From positions 9,870,679-9,934,678 of the forward strand of contig CM030705.1 in the NCBI GenBank assembly GCA_017979445.1: DNA of 64,000 nt, written 5' to 3'. Positions 48,452 through 58,812 of the stretch are shown here, piece after piece. Each line of letters opens with the position of its first letter. The stretch's first letter is position 1. This DNA comes from Akebia trifoliata. Lineage: Eukaryota > Streptophyta > Magnoliopsida > Ranunculales > Lardizabalaceae. The position numbers and the translations under genes are program-made. The notes beneath the pieces were generated by a model. The model was given only the letters and a program-made list of their open reading frames with translations. It ran no database searches and was not told the origin of the DNA.

Positions 48452-48683
48452 GTGGGGGTTGTGGGGGCACTTGCCCCCACAAGAATTTTCAAGTCTATAT
48501 GCATTAGTGGGTTATTGAGACAGATTTTAGCGGTGGATAAAAAAATCTGTCACTATTTCCCCCACAAAAAAAATTTCCCTGCTTAATTGCCCCAACAACT
48601 ATTTTTTTTCACTCGTAGTTGTCCTTACAAAAAAAATTCTACTCTTGGTTGCACCCACATGGGCAAAATCTTGGCTCGGCCCC
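48452..48683. mobile_element. hAT-like non-autonomous element
   Basis: Starts GGATTTACAGTGGGGGTTGT and ends GGGCAAAATCTTGGCTCGGC, inverted relative to the 21897 copy. Contains CACTTGCCCCCAC and the phrase CTACTCTTGGTTGC(A/T)CCCACATGGGC also seen at 44297. Confidence 0.65.
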
Positions 48684-48689
48684 AAGAGG

Positions 48690-48960
48690 ATGCTGAGATA
48701 AATGGCTGGAAAGAAAGGTAAAGTGATGGAGACACTCACGAAAATATAGGAGTAGCTCCCATAGGCAATAACTAATAGAAAATCGATTGAAATGGTTTTA
48801 TCATGTAATGAAGACAGGTTGAAGGTTTTAAAAGAGTGAGGAAAAAGTAAAAGGACATTGATTGACATAACGAGAGTGGATATGAGCATAATTGAATAGA
48901 GGAACAATGCTTGTTTAGCGGGCCCCAAATTTTTGGGATAAGGTTTTGGTTTTGGTGATG
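48690..48960 (+). mobile_element. RTE-type LINE 3' remnant
   Basis: A broken frame reads ENRLKWFYHV-like text, matching the conserved block before the end of RTE LINE ORFs. The 3' end GGGCCCCAAATTTTTGGGAT plus AAGGTTTTGG is the usual terminus. Close to 41448-41600. Confidence 0.65.
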
Positions 48961-49090
48961 GGGATAGAAGTTTTAGATTGGGCTGATTTTTTGTGAGGAT
49001 GATCTCTTTACCGTAGAGATCATCCTTACAAAAAGTCAGCTCATTCCGGAACTTTTAACCCATATAGAACAAAACGTTGGCTCCCAAAGT
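48960..49090. repeat. hairpin-family fragment
   Basis: GGCTGATTTTTTGTGAGGAT then GATCTCTTTACCGTAGAGATC and its complementary arm. This is the same hairpin repeated at 58.8-60 kb. Confidence 0.8.
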
Positions 49091-49119
49091 GTTGGCTGCC
49101 AGACATGACCCAATATATA

Positions 49120-49515
49120 TATTTTTGTTTGAAAGGTAATGTATTATATATTAATTTTTGGAAAGCCGTGGTAGAGTTGACCATGGCAAAGCAAATGCTA
49201 GGGAGTTATTGTGCCTCTACCTTAAATACCACATTCTATTTAAATAGAGTCGTGCTGGAGTGACATTAAAATTGACATCGATTCACACATTGCTGACATG
49301 GATGTGCGCACAGAACCATAGATTCTTTTCACTCATATCTCGATGAAATGCAACTATGGATTCAGCAATGTGTGAATCGATATCATTTTTAATGTCAACT
49401 CAACATGTCCCATCTAAATAATTTACGTTCAAAGAAAACTCCTTGAACGCATCAAACATGATGCATGCATCACCGAATTATCTGTCTAAGGCTGTTGACT
49501 ATTTAATTTATGTTA
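49120..49515 (+). repeat. duplicate D2 of 44835-45070
   Basis: Matches D1 in order and content except for a MITE insertion (M6) after the ATTCTATTTAAATA site. Confidence 0.75.
49247..49411. mobile_element. Mutator-type foldback MITE (copy M6)
   Basis: Flanks ATTTAAATA (49238-49246) and ATCTAAATA (49412-49420) form a 9-bp duplication with one mismatch. D1 has the unoccupied site ATCTAAATA once. Core GTGCGCACAGAACCATAGAT. Ends GAGTCGTGCTGGAGTGACAT against a diverged right end. Confidence 0.85.
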
Positions 49516-49720
49516 AACCCCTCCGAGTTCAAAGCTGTACCATGGTGGGTTTGATTTGTAAGCTACTCCCCTTTGGGAAGATTGCTTGCATTCAAATTAT
49601 GTAATCCTATTAAATATTATGCATGAGGCATATTCTTATCAATCTGGGCCGGCCAAGTAAGGTGCATATATTGGTTAATCTCATCTAATCTAATCCAGAA
49701 TTCCAGATAGAGTTAGGATC

Positions 49721-49898
49721 TAGAACGGTGTCTTGTTCCTATAACAAAGGTAAGGTGTCTACATGGCACTTTTTTTATTGGAGCACCTAGGGCTCTTAAC
49801 CAAGCTGTGAATGCAGCCCGGTGTTTTTGAACTCCAATAAAAATGTGTCGCGTAGACGCCTAAAGTTGTTATAGGAACGTGACACCGTTCTGGAAGAT
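49721..49898. mobile_element. foldback MITE with AGAACGGTGTC ends
   Basis: Ends AGAACGGTGTCTTGTTCCTA and TAGGAACGTGACACCGTTCT are near-perfect inverted repeats; internal arms TAAGGTGTCTACATGGCAC and GTGTCGCGTAGACGCCTAAA also pair. The centre GGAGCACCTAGGGCTCTTAA resembles 26485 (GTTAAGAGCCCAGG), so 26340-26520 may be an older relative. Confidence 0.75.
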
Positions 49899-50200
49899 AA
49901 TCTTGTGTTGACTTTACTAGAAAATTGATGTTTCAGTGTAATCCTGGCGATGAATATGTTGAATTGTTTCTTTGTAATCTCATATTAAGTCTTTCTTTAT
50001 AATTTCAGTTGTGTCATCTTTGAAAGTCTAAACAACCCAATTATAAAGTCATAGTAGTAGTTGATACTTGAGCATCAGCCATCGAGTCATGGAAGACAAA
50101 TAAAAAAATAGGAGCAATTTATAATAAATGTTGAGTTGCAGTACTTTATGCACACTCTTCATTTCCTGATCTCTTCTCTGCCAACTGCAAACTCCTGACC

Positions 50201-52159
50201 ATGTCATTCTACAAATTTCCATCTAAAAACACCCATGTCCTTCCCTTCCTGTTTCTTTTCTTATTTCTTGTTTCCATTACTCACTCACTTTTCTTCAAAA
50301 TATCTCGATTTGATCCCAATACTGCAGACATTATCTACGAGGGCGATGCTGTGCCTTATATAGGAGCTATTGAATTCAACATACTCAATTTCTTATTCCG
50401 TGTTGGTCGAGCTACCTATGCTAAAAAGATACCCCTTTGGGACGCTTCCAGTGGAAAGCAATCAGACTTTACAACACATTTCTCATTCATTATTGACACC
50501 AAAGGTGCTCCAACATATGCTTCTGGGCTCGCATTCTTTCTAGCCCCTGTTGGCTTTCCGATCCCTCCAAATTCTGCTGGTGGATTTCTAGGCTTGTTTA
50601 ACACCACAACTAGTGATGCTGCATCTAAGAACCGAATTGTTACTGTTGAGTTCGACTCCTTTCCAAACCCTGAATGGGATCCTCCTTATGAACATGTGGC
50701 GATCAACAACAACTCGATTGCTTCAGCTAAGTATGTCACATGGAATGCTAGCTTACATAGTGGTGATACCGCTAATGTTTGGATTACTTACAATGCTACT
50801 GCGAAGAACTTGAGTGTGTTTTGGACGTATGAATTAAATCCTATTTTTAATGGCGATTCTCTTCTTTCTTACACTATTGATTTGATGCAAGTTCTACCAG
50901 AGTGGGTTACAATTGGGTTCTCAGCAGCTACGGGTCAGTTTGTTGCGTGACATATCCTTCGATCATGGGAATTTAATTCAAATTTGGTCGTGAAGCAGAC
51001 AGAAGGAAATAATGAGAGAAGGCTTAGATTGGTGGTGGGATCGGTTGTTTCAGTAGCTGGTTTGATAGGTGGTGTTGGTATAGCATGGATAATTCTGTCG
51101 CGGAGAAGCAAAGCAAGGAAAGAAAAAGAGAGGGCCAACCTCACATCAATAAATGGTGATTTTGAAAGGGGAGCTGGGCCTAAGAGGTTTTCTTTTAGAG
51201 AATTAGCCTTAACTACCAACAATTTCTCAGATGAACGGAAGTTGGGGGAAGGAGGATTTGGAGGTGTTTATCGTGGGTACATAAGTGATTTAGATTTAGC
51301 GGTAGCCGTAAAGAAAATCTCTAGGGGTTCCAAACAAGGGAAAAAAGAATATGTAACTGAGGTGAAGGTCATTAGTCGGTTGAGGCACCGAAATCTTGTG
51401 CAACTCACCGGTTGGTGCCATGAAAAAGGTGAATTCCTACTTGTCTATGAGCTCATGCCCAATGGGAGCCTCGATTCTCATCTCTTTGGAAAGAGGAGTC
51501 CTCTCGCTTGGGCTGTAAGATACAAGATAGCACTTGGTTTGGCCTCCAGATTGCTCTACCTTCACGAAGAATGGGAGCAATGTGTAGTACACCGTGATAT
51601 CAAATCGAGCAATGTAATGTTGGATTCAAGTTTCAATGTGAAGCTTGGTGACTTTGGACTAGCTCGGCTCATGGACCATGAACTAGGCCCTCAGACGACT
51701 GGCTTGGCTGGGACTTTAGGCTACTTGGCCCCGGAAAACATTAGCACAGGCAAGGCTAGTAAAGAATCCGACGTATTTAGCTTTGGAGTGGTGGCCTTGG
51801 AAATTGCTTGTGGGAGAAAATCAGTCAATCCCATGAAAGAGGAATCTCAAATGGGGTTGGTGGAGTGGGTGTGGGACCTCTATGGGAAGGGAAGCCTTCT
51901 AACTGCAATCGAAGAACGATTGTTTAAGGATTTTGATGTGAAACAAGTGGAGTGTTTGATGATTGTAGGATTGTGGTGCGCGTACCCTGATCACAGTTTG
52001 AGGCCTTCTATAAGGCAGGCAATTCATGTTCTTTAATTTGAGGCAAAGATGCCAGATCTTCCACCAAAGATGCCGGTTCCTTCTTATCACGTCCCTGTTC
52101 CAATGGCTAGTTCTAGTGAAGCTTCAATGATAACTTCTAGCCTTGAAGTGGGTCGTTAA
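50201..52159 (+). pseudogene. L-type lectin receptor-like kinase with two in-frame stops
   Basis: Single-exon, 653 codons in one frame. Signal peptide (about 1-30, FLFLFLFLVSITHS), legume-lectin domain (to about 256), transmembrane helix (about 280-300, VVGSVVSVAGLIGGVGIAWI) and Ser/Thr kinase: LGEGGFGGVYRG loop, AVAVKKISRG lysine, VVHRDIKSSN, LGDFGLARL and LAPENISTG. TGA at 50948-50950 (codon 250) stops in the last lectin strand and TAA at 52034-52036 (codon 612) just after the kinase. Both look like point changes, because the frame is kept across both sites and the residues on either side align with the 54307 copy without a gap (TG..F....HxxxSWxFNS). If translated from 50201 it would give a secreted 249-residue lectin-domain protein. 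Sequencing error at two sites is possible but less likely. Confidence 0.85.
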
Positions 52160-53172
52160 ATTTGTATGGTATGGACAATATGTATGTATGCATGTTTGTA
52201 TTGCATTTATGTATGTTTGTGTACATTCATCCATAGGCAATATTTGGGTCATTTTTGTGTCTTCTCTTGAAGAACAATATGTATGGGGCAGTACATCAGG
52301 GAAAGACCAATCATCGTTGTCAAAAATATATATACATATATATATGTATATTGATACTGGGGTTATATGACATGATACCCTCTTATGTATTTTTTTGACA
52401 GATGGGTAGGACCATAAGCTAACAACTCAATGCACTCAACCTCGCTGAATGTTCACATTTGATCTGGTGCTGGAAATAACGATATTATTGCTGATGGTCA
52501 CTACTGTTTGGATGGAAAAGGTACCTCGGTCTCTCTTTCTCTCAAGGTTGAAATGGCAAAAATGTTAGCTTGGACTAACCCCGGGAGTGACCATTCACCC
52601 TTTCGCTGATGTTTCTCCATTTGTGGGTTATCCATTAGTAGCAAACACAGAGTCATAGTGTAGCGAACTTTTCCTGTTGAACTAGCCATGTGGATACAAG
52701 ACGGAGAATTTTAGCTAAGACGGGATCAGTTAGACAACAGCTAGCTATATTTCACCCAAAAGATCAAATCACAATCATAAATATTTACAACCCTTCACAT
52801 TTCCTCAATAATATTAGCAAGAGACCATGGATAGCTACGCTGGTAAATTAAAATAACCAAGAAATCTAGGAAATAATCCTTAGAATTCTTTGGAATATCC
52901 TCTCATCTCAACAGTTGTTTGATATTAAAATTCTCCTCTAATTAGTATTTTAAGTTTTTTGGGTCAAATAATAAACATCCCAACATCTCTTCAGTATTTT
53001 AGTGAGAAAATGTGGATATCGTTAACTTGTATTAATTAATATTTTTAAATTATAAAAATAACTTTGCTTACCGAACATCATATTACTAATATTTTTTAAA
53101 TATAAAAAAGATACATTTTCAAATTGTATAATTGACTCACCTCCCCTCATTCATGTCAGTCGTTTTTAGTTA
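52160..53172 (+). other. 3' flank of the LecRK copy; no gene seen
   Basis: Probable 3' untranslated region with a (TA)n-like stretch at 52328-52350, then AT-rich DNA. No gene-like frame. Confidence 0.5.
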
Positions 53173-53347
53173 GAATAAAGCTGAAGTGACCTCAAGATTG
53201 TACCTCACATTGCACTTTCCTGATGTGGAAGTGTGTAGGGAACATAGATTCTTTTCATCGAGGAACGAGTGAAAAAGCATCTATGGTTCAAACACACTTC
53301 CATGGCAGGAAAGTGCAATACAAGGTGAGGTCACTCCAGCACGACTC
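53173..53347. mobile_element. Mutator-type foldback MITE (copy M2)
   Basis: Flanks TTTTAGTTA (53164-53172) and TTTTAGCTA (53348-53356). Arms GAAGTGACCTCAAGATTGTA and a complementary GGTGAGGTCACTCC end. Core AACATAGATTCTTTTCATCG. Close relative of the 15632 copy. Confidence 0.85.
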
Positions 53348-53388
53348 TTTTAGCTATATTATTATAATGAGAAAATAATGAAATTGTC

Positions 53389-53996
53389 TTGACAAGTAAC
53401 AAAATATGTAATGGCATGAGCCCAAAGTTTCAAGGAGCCTTTAACCTATTAGAACGTGTCCATTACGGTGTCAAATTAAATCAACAATCTAGTTCAACTC
53501 CAACTCTTAAAACAAATTCTATTGAAATCCTAAGCTTATCAAATGCGGGGTTCAACCCCCCTCCCAACCAATCTCCAATGTGGGAGAGGATTCCAACCAC
53601 CATCATGAGAGTGGGTGATGATTATTAACAGCACTCTCTGGTCTCCTCCCTAAGCTCTGCCCTGCCATGTGAAAAAAACCAATCTTTGTGGATATTAGTC
53701 TATGGAAAACCCAGCCAAGAACAAAGCTGATTTTCTAGAACCTATGCATTCAAAATTGACATATTTTACACTAACAAGATTTCTCAAAGTACTATGTTAA
53801 TTAAAAAGAAAACTTGCATCCAAATCTAAATCAGATAGGATAGATGGATAAATCTATCTTTCTATGAATACTGTTGAGTTTAGTCCCACGTCGGACACAA
53901 ATTGCCTTGTCTCTCTCCTTATAAACTCCTAAGCCTCTCCACTCATAGCCAATTGATTTTGAGTTGGACCCCCAAATTTATCAAATATGTCTTTTA
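53389..53996. other. dispersed repeat fragments, LTR-like
   Basis: 53530-53600 has CCAATGTGGGAGAGGATTCC and 53878-53996 has TGTTGAGTTTAGTCCCACGT through TTGAGTTGGACCCCC. These phrases are common in plant LTR or TRIM repeats. The assignment is from memory and no ends could be fixed. Confidence 0.4.
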
Positions 53997-54306
53997 AAAA
54001 TATGAATATACCAGGAATGATGAACAAAACTCGAAATAAAGGGAAAAAAATTGATCAAAGATACATGGGTGACTCTTCCATATCCAACATGCAACTCCTA
54101 CTCCACCTCTGGCTCCTGCTTTTTTGGTAAAAAATAGTTTAATTTCAAAGTTTTGATGACGCTCCTGATCTCAACATAAAACCGCTTCTTGGGGCTTTTC
54201 ATAACTAATGACTAATATAATTAATAGGATAAATCTTTCATTAAAAGGAAGTTTTATTACATCAAGATTTCAATCAAACAACTTACCCTAAACATTGTGC
54301 AAATCA

Positions 54307-56457
54307 TCATCTAGGCGCCGAGTGCAGAAAAGCAGAAGAATCAGAAAAATGAGGGGAAGTACTTATTTGTGAGGAATTGGTGGTGCAACTGCTATGCGAA
54401 TATTGACTTGGATATGTTTGAGAGTCAGTACCAGTGCTGGATGATGCTTGAGAGAATCCACACACATTCATTGAAGACCTGAAATGTGTGGGAATTGTCA
54501 TCTTATAGGGAAGATCGGGCAATGGAGCTTCGAATTTAAGAACACTAATTGCTTGCCTCATAGAAGGCCTTAAATTAAGATCCATATTAGCACACCACAA
54601 CCCAACGATCATCAATTGCACTATTTGTTGCTCATCGAAATCCATACTTAGTCTAGCATCTACCGCTTCAAGAAGTCTTCCACTTCCATAGAGTTCCCAT
54701 ACCCAAGCTACCAATCCTACCTTATTTTCTTCCTCCTTAGGTTCAACAGCTCTTCTTCCACACGCTATTTCCAATGCAACAACTCCGAAGCTATAAACAT
54801 CCGATTCTTTACCAGCTTTTCCGGTCATAGCACACTCGGGGGCCAAGTAACCCATGGTCCCAGCCAACATGGTTGTTTTCATTCCCAATTCATGATCGAC
54901 AAACCTTGCTAGTCCAAAATCTCCAAGTTTAGCATTAAAACTTGAATCCAACATCAAATTGCTTGATTTAATATCCCTATGCACCACGCATTGTTCCCAT
55001 TCTTCATGCAAATAGAGCAATGCCGACGCCAAGCCAAGGGCTATCTTGTATCTGAGTGCCCATGTTAACATGATTTTCCCTTGGAAGAGATGAGCATCAA
55101 GACTACCATTAGGCATTAACTCGTAAACAAGAAGTAATTCGGCTCGTTGATGGCACCAACCGATGAGTTGTACCAAATTTCTGTGTCTCAATCTACTGAT
55201 GATCTTCACTTCTGAGACGAATTCCTTTTTTCCTTGTCTAGATCCTTGGGAGACCCTCTTAACAGCTACATCCAATTTTGAATCAGTCAAGAGACCTCTG
55301 TAAACCCCTCCAAACCCTCCCTCTCCAAGCTTCCTTTCCTCTGAAAAGTTATTTGTCGCGCTGGCCAATTCACTATAAGTGAACCTCTTAGGCCCCGTTC
55401 CTTTCTCAAAATCATCGTCGGTGGACAGGTCGCTCATTGTATCGTCTTCTTCTTCTTTCGCTTTAGATCTCTTCTTCCACCAAACAAACAAAATCAGACC
55501 CAACCCACCAACCAAAACCGATCCACCAACAACCAAACCAATCACCAACCCAATATTATTCTTTCCTCCACCTCCACCTCCACCTCCTCCTCCATCTCCA
55601 CCTCCGCTAGTATTCCCTGAACATGAAGCAAGTTCTGTCGAATTAAAGCCCCACGAATAAACTTTATGTAACTCAAAAGACGACCCTGTAGCCGCTGAGA
55701 AACCGACATCAACACATTCAGGTAGAACATTACTCAAATTCACAATATGAGAAACTATAGGACTACTAAAAACAGGATTTTTAGCATAACTCAAATACAC
55801 ACTCAAGTTTTGGCTTCTTGAATTATAACTAACCCAAGCATGACCAATAGAACCATTCTTTAAAGCATTCTTATTCGTAGTATTCCACGTCGCCACCGAT
55901 ACAATCGAGTTAACATCGATACCCACATGATCATATTTAGGATCCCACTCGTTCGGAAAGGTGTCGAATTCAACAGCAACAATTGGGTTTTGTGATGAAT
56001 TGAACTTCAAATTGGAAGCAAATAAGCCGAGGAGATTACCGGTCGAATTAGGTGGGATGTTGGAGTTGTTGGGAGCAAGGAAGAAGGCTAGTCCATCAGC
56101 ACCATCTGGTGGATACAGCATAATGATTTCGAAAGTGAAACGTGTGTCAAAGCTGGCTAATTCTTGAGTGGTAGAGTCCCAAAGGCGCACGGGTTCAGCG
56201 TAAACAGCTCGACCGACACTGTTGCTAACGAGCTCATCACGTTGGTTTACTGTAAGTTGGATGAATCCAGGTACGTGGGAGGCATTGCTTTGAAAATTTA
56301 TCTTTGTTGGGTATGATTGAAAGTCTGGGTAGTTGAAGGTAGTTGCGTTTGAAGATGGTATAAGAAATAAGAACAACATCGACAACAACAATTCGAAGAA
56401 GGAGAAAAGGGTTTTTGGAGATTGAATTGGAGAGGTTTTTGAGTTTTTCAGAGCCAT
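54307..56457 (-). CDS. L-type lectin-domain receptor-like kinase
   Basis: Plasma-membrane receptor kinase with an extracellular legume-lectin domain; members of this class act in defence or stress signalling. Intronless, 716 aa. Signal peptide about 1-39 (LLLSMLFLFLIPSSNA), lectin domain about 40-275 with EFDTFPNEWDP and SYNSRSQNLSV, a glycine linker (G-rich run near 285-297), transmembrane helix about 300-325 (IGLVIGLVVGGSVLVGGLGL), kinase about 372-645. Kinase motifs: KLGEGGFGGVYRG, VAVKRVSQG, CVVHRDIKSSN, LGDFGLARF and LAPECAMTGKAG. HRD with arginine makes it an RD kinase. It is closest in style to the LecRK-IX group, from memory. It faces away from its near relative at 50201 (tail-to-tail), suggesting a local inverted duplication. 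The Ser/Thr-rich C-terminal tail is usual. Confidence 0.95.
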   Translation of the reverse strand: MALKNSKTSPIQSPKTLFSFFELLLSMLFLFLIPSSNATTFNYPDFQSYPTKINFQSNASHVPGFIQLTVNQRDELVSNSVGRAVYAEPVRLWDSTTQELASFDTRFTFEIIMLYPPDGADGLAFFLAPNNSNIPPNSTGNLLGLFASNLKFNSSQNPIVAVEFDTFPNEWDPKYDHVGIDVNSIVSVATWNTTNKNALKNGSIGHAWVSYNSRSQNLSVYLSYAKNPVFSSPIVSHIVNLSNVLPECVDVGFSAATGSSFELHKVYSWGFNSTELASCSGNTSGGGDGGGGGGGGGGKNNIGLVIGLVVGGSVLVGGLGLILFVWWKKRSKAKEEEDDTMSDLSTDDDFEKGTGPKRFTYSELASATNNFSEERKLGEGGFGGVYRGLLTDSKLDVAVKRVSQGSRQGKKEFVSEVKIISRLRHRNLVQLIGWCHQRAELLLVYELMPNGSLDAHLFQGKIMLTWALRYKIALGLASALLYLHEEWEQCVVHRDIKSSNLMLDSSFNAKLGDFGLARFVDHELGMKTTMLAGTMGYLAPECAMTGKAGKESDVYSFGVVALEIACGRRAVEPKEEENKVGLVAWVWELYGSGRLLEAVDARLSMDFDEQQIVQLMIVGLWCANMDLNLRPSMRQAISVLKFEAPLPDLPYKMTIPTHFRSSMNVCGFSQASSSTGTDSQTYPSQYSHSSCTTNSSQISTSPHFSDSSAFLHSAPR

Positions 56458-56939
56458 TGTTTTGTACCAAGATGGCTACGAAAAATTTGAGGTTGAAGAG
56501 GTTAAGGAAGGATTTCATATATGAAAGTTCATGTAGCTTGAAAATATTTTTCAGGTGTTTTGGTATCACCCCTATAAAATACCTTGAATTAGTAAAAACA
56601 TACTAATCTTTTAATTTTTGGGTCCACCCTTTTTCACAGCTAACAGCTTGTTTTGAATTCAATAATATTTTTATTCAGATATTTTTGTGAATTGCCTTGT
56701 GCTTAGAGTTTACAACAATCTATCAGCTTGACGTCAAAAGCGCTTTCTTACATGAAGAGTTAAATGAAGCAGTGTTTATTGAGCAACCACATGGTTATTT
56801 TTTAATTATATTGGTTGTTTGGACAATTTTGACTTAAAATGGGGGATATGCTCGTTAAGGGGCCTTTTTTCTTTAAAAAAAAAATAGTAAAATAAAATAT
56901 TATGTTGATCCTATGATGAACGTCTCTACTAATGTAAAA
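56458..56939. other. upstream region of the LecRK gene
   Basis: Contains the probable promoter. Near 56760 the text AAGCAGTGTTTATTGAGCAA (plus strand) gives LNEAVFIEQPHGY, like the conserved block of copia-type reverse transcriptases (ELxExVYMxQPxGF), preceded by QLDVKSAFLHEE. It is a short copia pol relic at 56705-56800. Confidence 0.6.
56705..56800 (+). mobile_element. copia-type reverse transcriptase relic
   Basis: Plus-strand text reads IYQLDVKSAFLHEELNEAVF followed by IEQPHGYF. The QxDVKxAFLxGxLxExVxMxQPxGF block is a strong signature of Ty1/copia reverse transcriptase. Only this short block is recognisable; no LTRs seen. Confidence 0.75.
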
Positions 56940-57160
56940 GAGTGTTTGTTTTGTAACTCAACCTGACAGGATAATTCAAAAACTCATTGACGTGATAAGT
57001 GCAAGAATCATATAATTTTTTTTTAGGAATAAACAATTATGCATGTTTTATGAGGATGTGCAATTGTTTATCCTACGGAAAAAAATCTACTATTCTTGTG
57101 GGATACACGTCAATTGAGTTTTTGAGTCACCCCACATGTTGAGTTACAAAATCTTTACTC
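56940..57160. mobile_element. Mutator-type foldback MITE (copy M7)
   Basis: Ends pair (TTTGTAACTCAACCTGACA against a right end containing CATGTTGAGTTACAAAATC). Flanks AATGTAAAA and TATATAAAA agree at 7 of 9 positions. Core AGAATCATATAATTTTTTTT. Confidence 0.65.
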
Positions 57161-57294
57161 TATATAAAATATTTTAATTTAAAAAATTATAAGTTATCAT
57201 TTTCAAAATTAAAATGAATATCATTTTTGAAAATTTCAACTTTCTCTCTACGCATTGGATAGTTCCCCCTAACATTAAATAGAAATTAAAAAAT

Positions 57295-57595
57295 TCAAAG
57301 GGGTTAGATTAAAATAATGAAAATCTAAGGAGATGATACTACAAATTCCCATTTTTTTAATTCAGGTGATGGAAACTGGTTGTTGGTTTCTTGAAATAAA
57401 ATTAAATGTATCTTGCGTTCTTTAGATGAATTATTTAGTCGAGTCTTCTCTCCCTCTTTTTCTTTATTCCCTCTCACGCTATAGAGATTAGAGACTTCTT
57501 CTTTATTTTTATTTCAATACTTTATGATTATTATTAATTATATATTTATTTTTTCGTCTTCACATTGATCTTTGATGTTTACACAAACCTTAAGA
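57295..57595 (+). repeat. first copy of a dispersed direct repeat
   Basis: TTCAAAGGGGTTAGATTAAA, then TCTTCTCTCCCTCTTTTTCT, then ATTATTAATTAT and CATCTTCACA-type text followed by TTACACAAACCTT recur in order at 60652-60862. Confidence 0.7.
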
Positions 57596-57985
57596 TTTTG
57601 GGATCCATTAAGAACCCAATTTGGATACTAAAGGGAAAATCTTTATGTGTTGGATTGGATCCGATTTGATTTGGACATCATCCGATTGTTGTTGGTTCGG
57701 GTTTACAGAACATTCTAAAATTTGGATAATCCTAATTAATCTTGTATGTGCCTCAATCAAATAAATAGCTATGAATCACCCATCAAACTGATTTCTGGTG
57801 TGCCTAACACAAATGTGAATCAAAAATTGGATGAGACTCGGTTTCATATATGCTTTGGTAGACAAGCCGTGGTCGGTCTAATACATTTTTATTTATATAT
57901 TTAATTTTTTTATTTTATTATAGAATAATGATAAATTTGACTAAAAACAAATTCATATAAAAATGAATAATAAATTTTTAACTAG

Positions 57986-58325
57986 AAAGTCTTGTCAGTA
58001 CTCGGTTGACGTATTGTTGACATGAAATCATAAATCTATTTCCTCGGGATATATAAATGCAAATTCTCATAATAAAATATAAGTATGTGTATCCCAAAGA
58101 AATAGATTTATGATTTCATATCCATAATATCAACTGAATGTTGACGGAGTAAAGATTTTCTATTTAGAATATGGCACTCATACTTAATTGATGTGGAATG
58201 CCTATTGAGTCATAGATTTTTTTTCCCATATGTATTTAAAAAAAAAAAAATCTATGATTTTGTGCACATGTCACGTCAATAGAGAATGTTATTTTGCCAC
58301 GCCAACTTTCAATTATGACACGACC
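57986..58325. mobile_element. two neighbouring foldback MITE copies
   Basis: About 57986-58160: arms GAAATCATAAATCTATTTCC and AAATAGATTTATGATTTCAT. About 58166-58325: ATTGAGTCATAGATTTTTTT against AAATCTATGATTTTGTGCAC, with CACGTCAAT. Both carry the TCATAGAT-T-run core of the family. Target-site duplications are not clear. Confidence 0.65.
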
Positions 58326-58357
58326 GTCTTGATTGATAGCTCAATAGAAAGTTTCAA

Positions 58358-58522
58358 GGGTAGAGCCAAGATTTTGTCAATAGATGAGTTAAAATTTCTT
58401 GTAAGAGCAATAGAGGTGAATCATTTTTTTTACCACTATTATTAGTGTAGTTGCATAAAATTTTATATTTTTTTTAAATTTTATTTTGGGGGCAAATGTC
58501 TGCACTGTAAATCCGCTTGAGA
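58358..58522. mobile_element. hAT-like element remnant
   Basis: Starts AGGGTAGAGCCAAGATTTTG and ends CTGCACTGTAAATCCGCTTG, matching the ends of the 21897 and 48452 elements. Confidence 0.6.
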
Positions 58523-58812
58523 GGTTCAAAGATCATTCATGAAGAAAAGTCAAAGATTAAAAAAAAAAAAATCATAGAAACGAAATGAAATGAAATAAAA
58601 TTGTATGCTTGTAAAACGATACTTGTCGGGGCTTTAAATTCATCCAATGATGTATCATAATAAAAGTTTGGGGTGTCAGTATAAAAGTCCTTTCTGTTAT
58701 ATTCAAATATGAAATTATGAGTCTGGTTCGTATGCACCTGGTGTGGAGTGTATAGACTAGATTCACCTCAAGTGGGGATACTCCCTAGTCTACGGATATA
58801 TATATATATATA

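Noticed and set aside
50948..50950. TGA as a selenocysteine or programmed readthrough codon
   Set aside because: Land plants are not known to use selenocysteine, and the second stop at 52034 supports ordinary decay.
50935..50984. Frameshift between the two halves of the 50201 LecRK copy
   Set aside because: 783 bases separate the two start points, a multiple of 3, so both halves are in one frame. The break is a single TGA codon.
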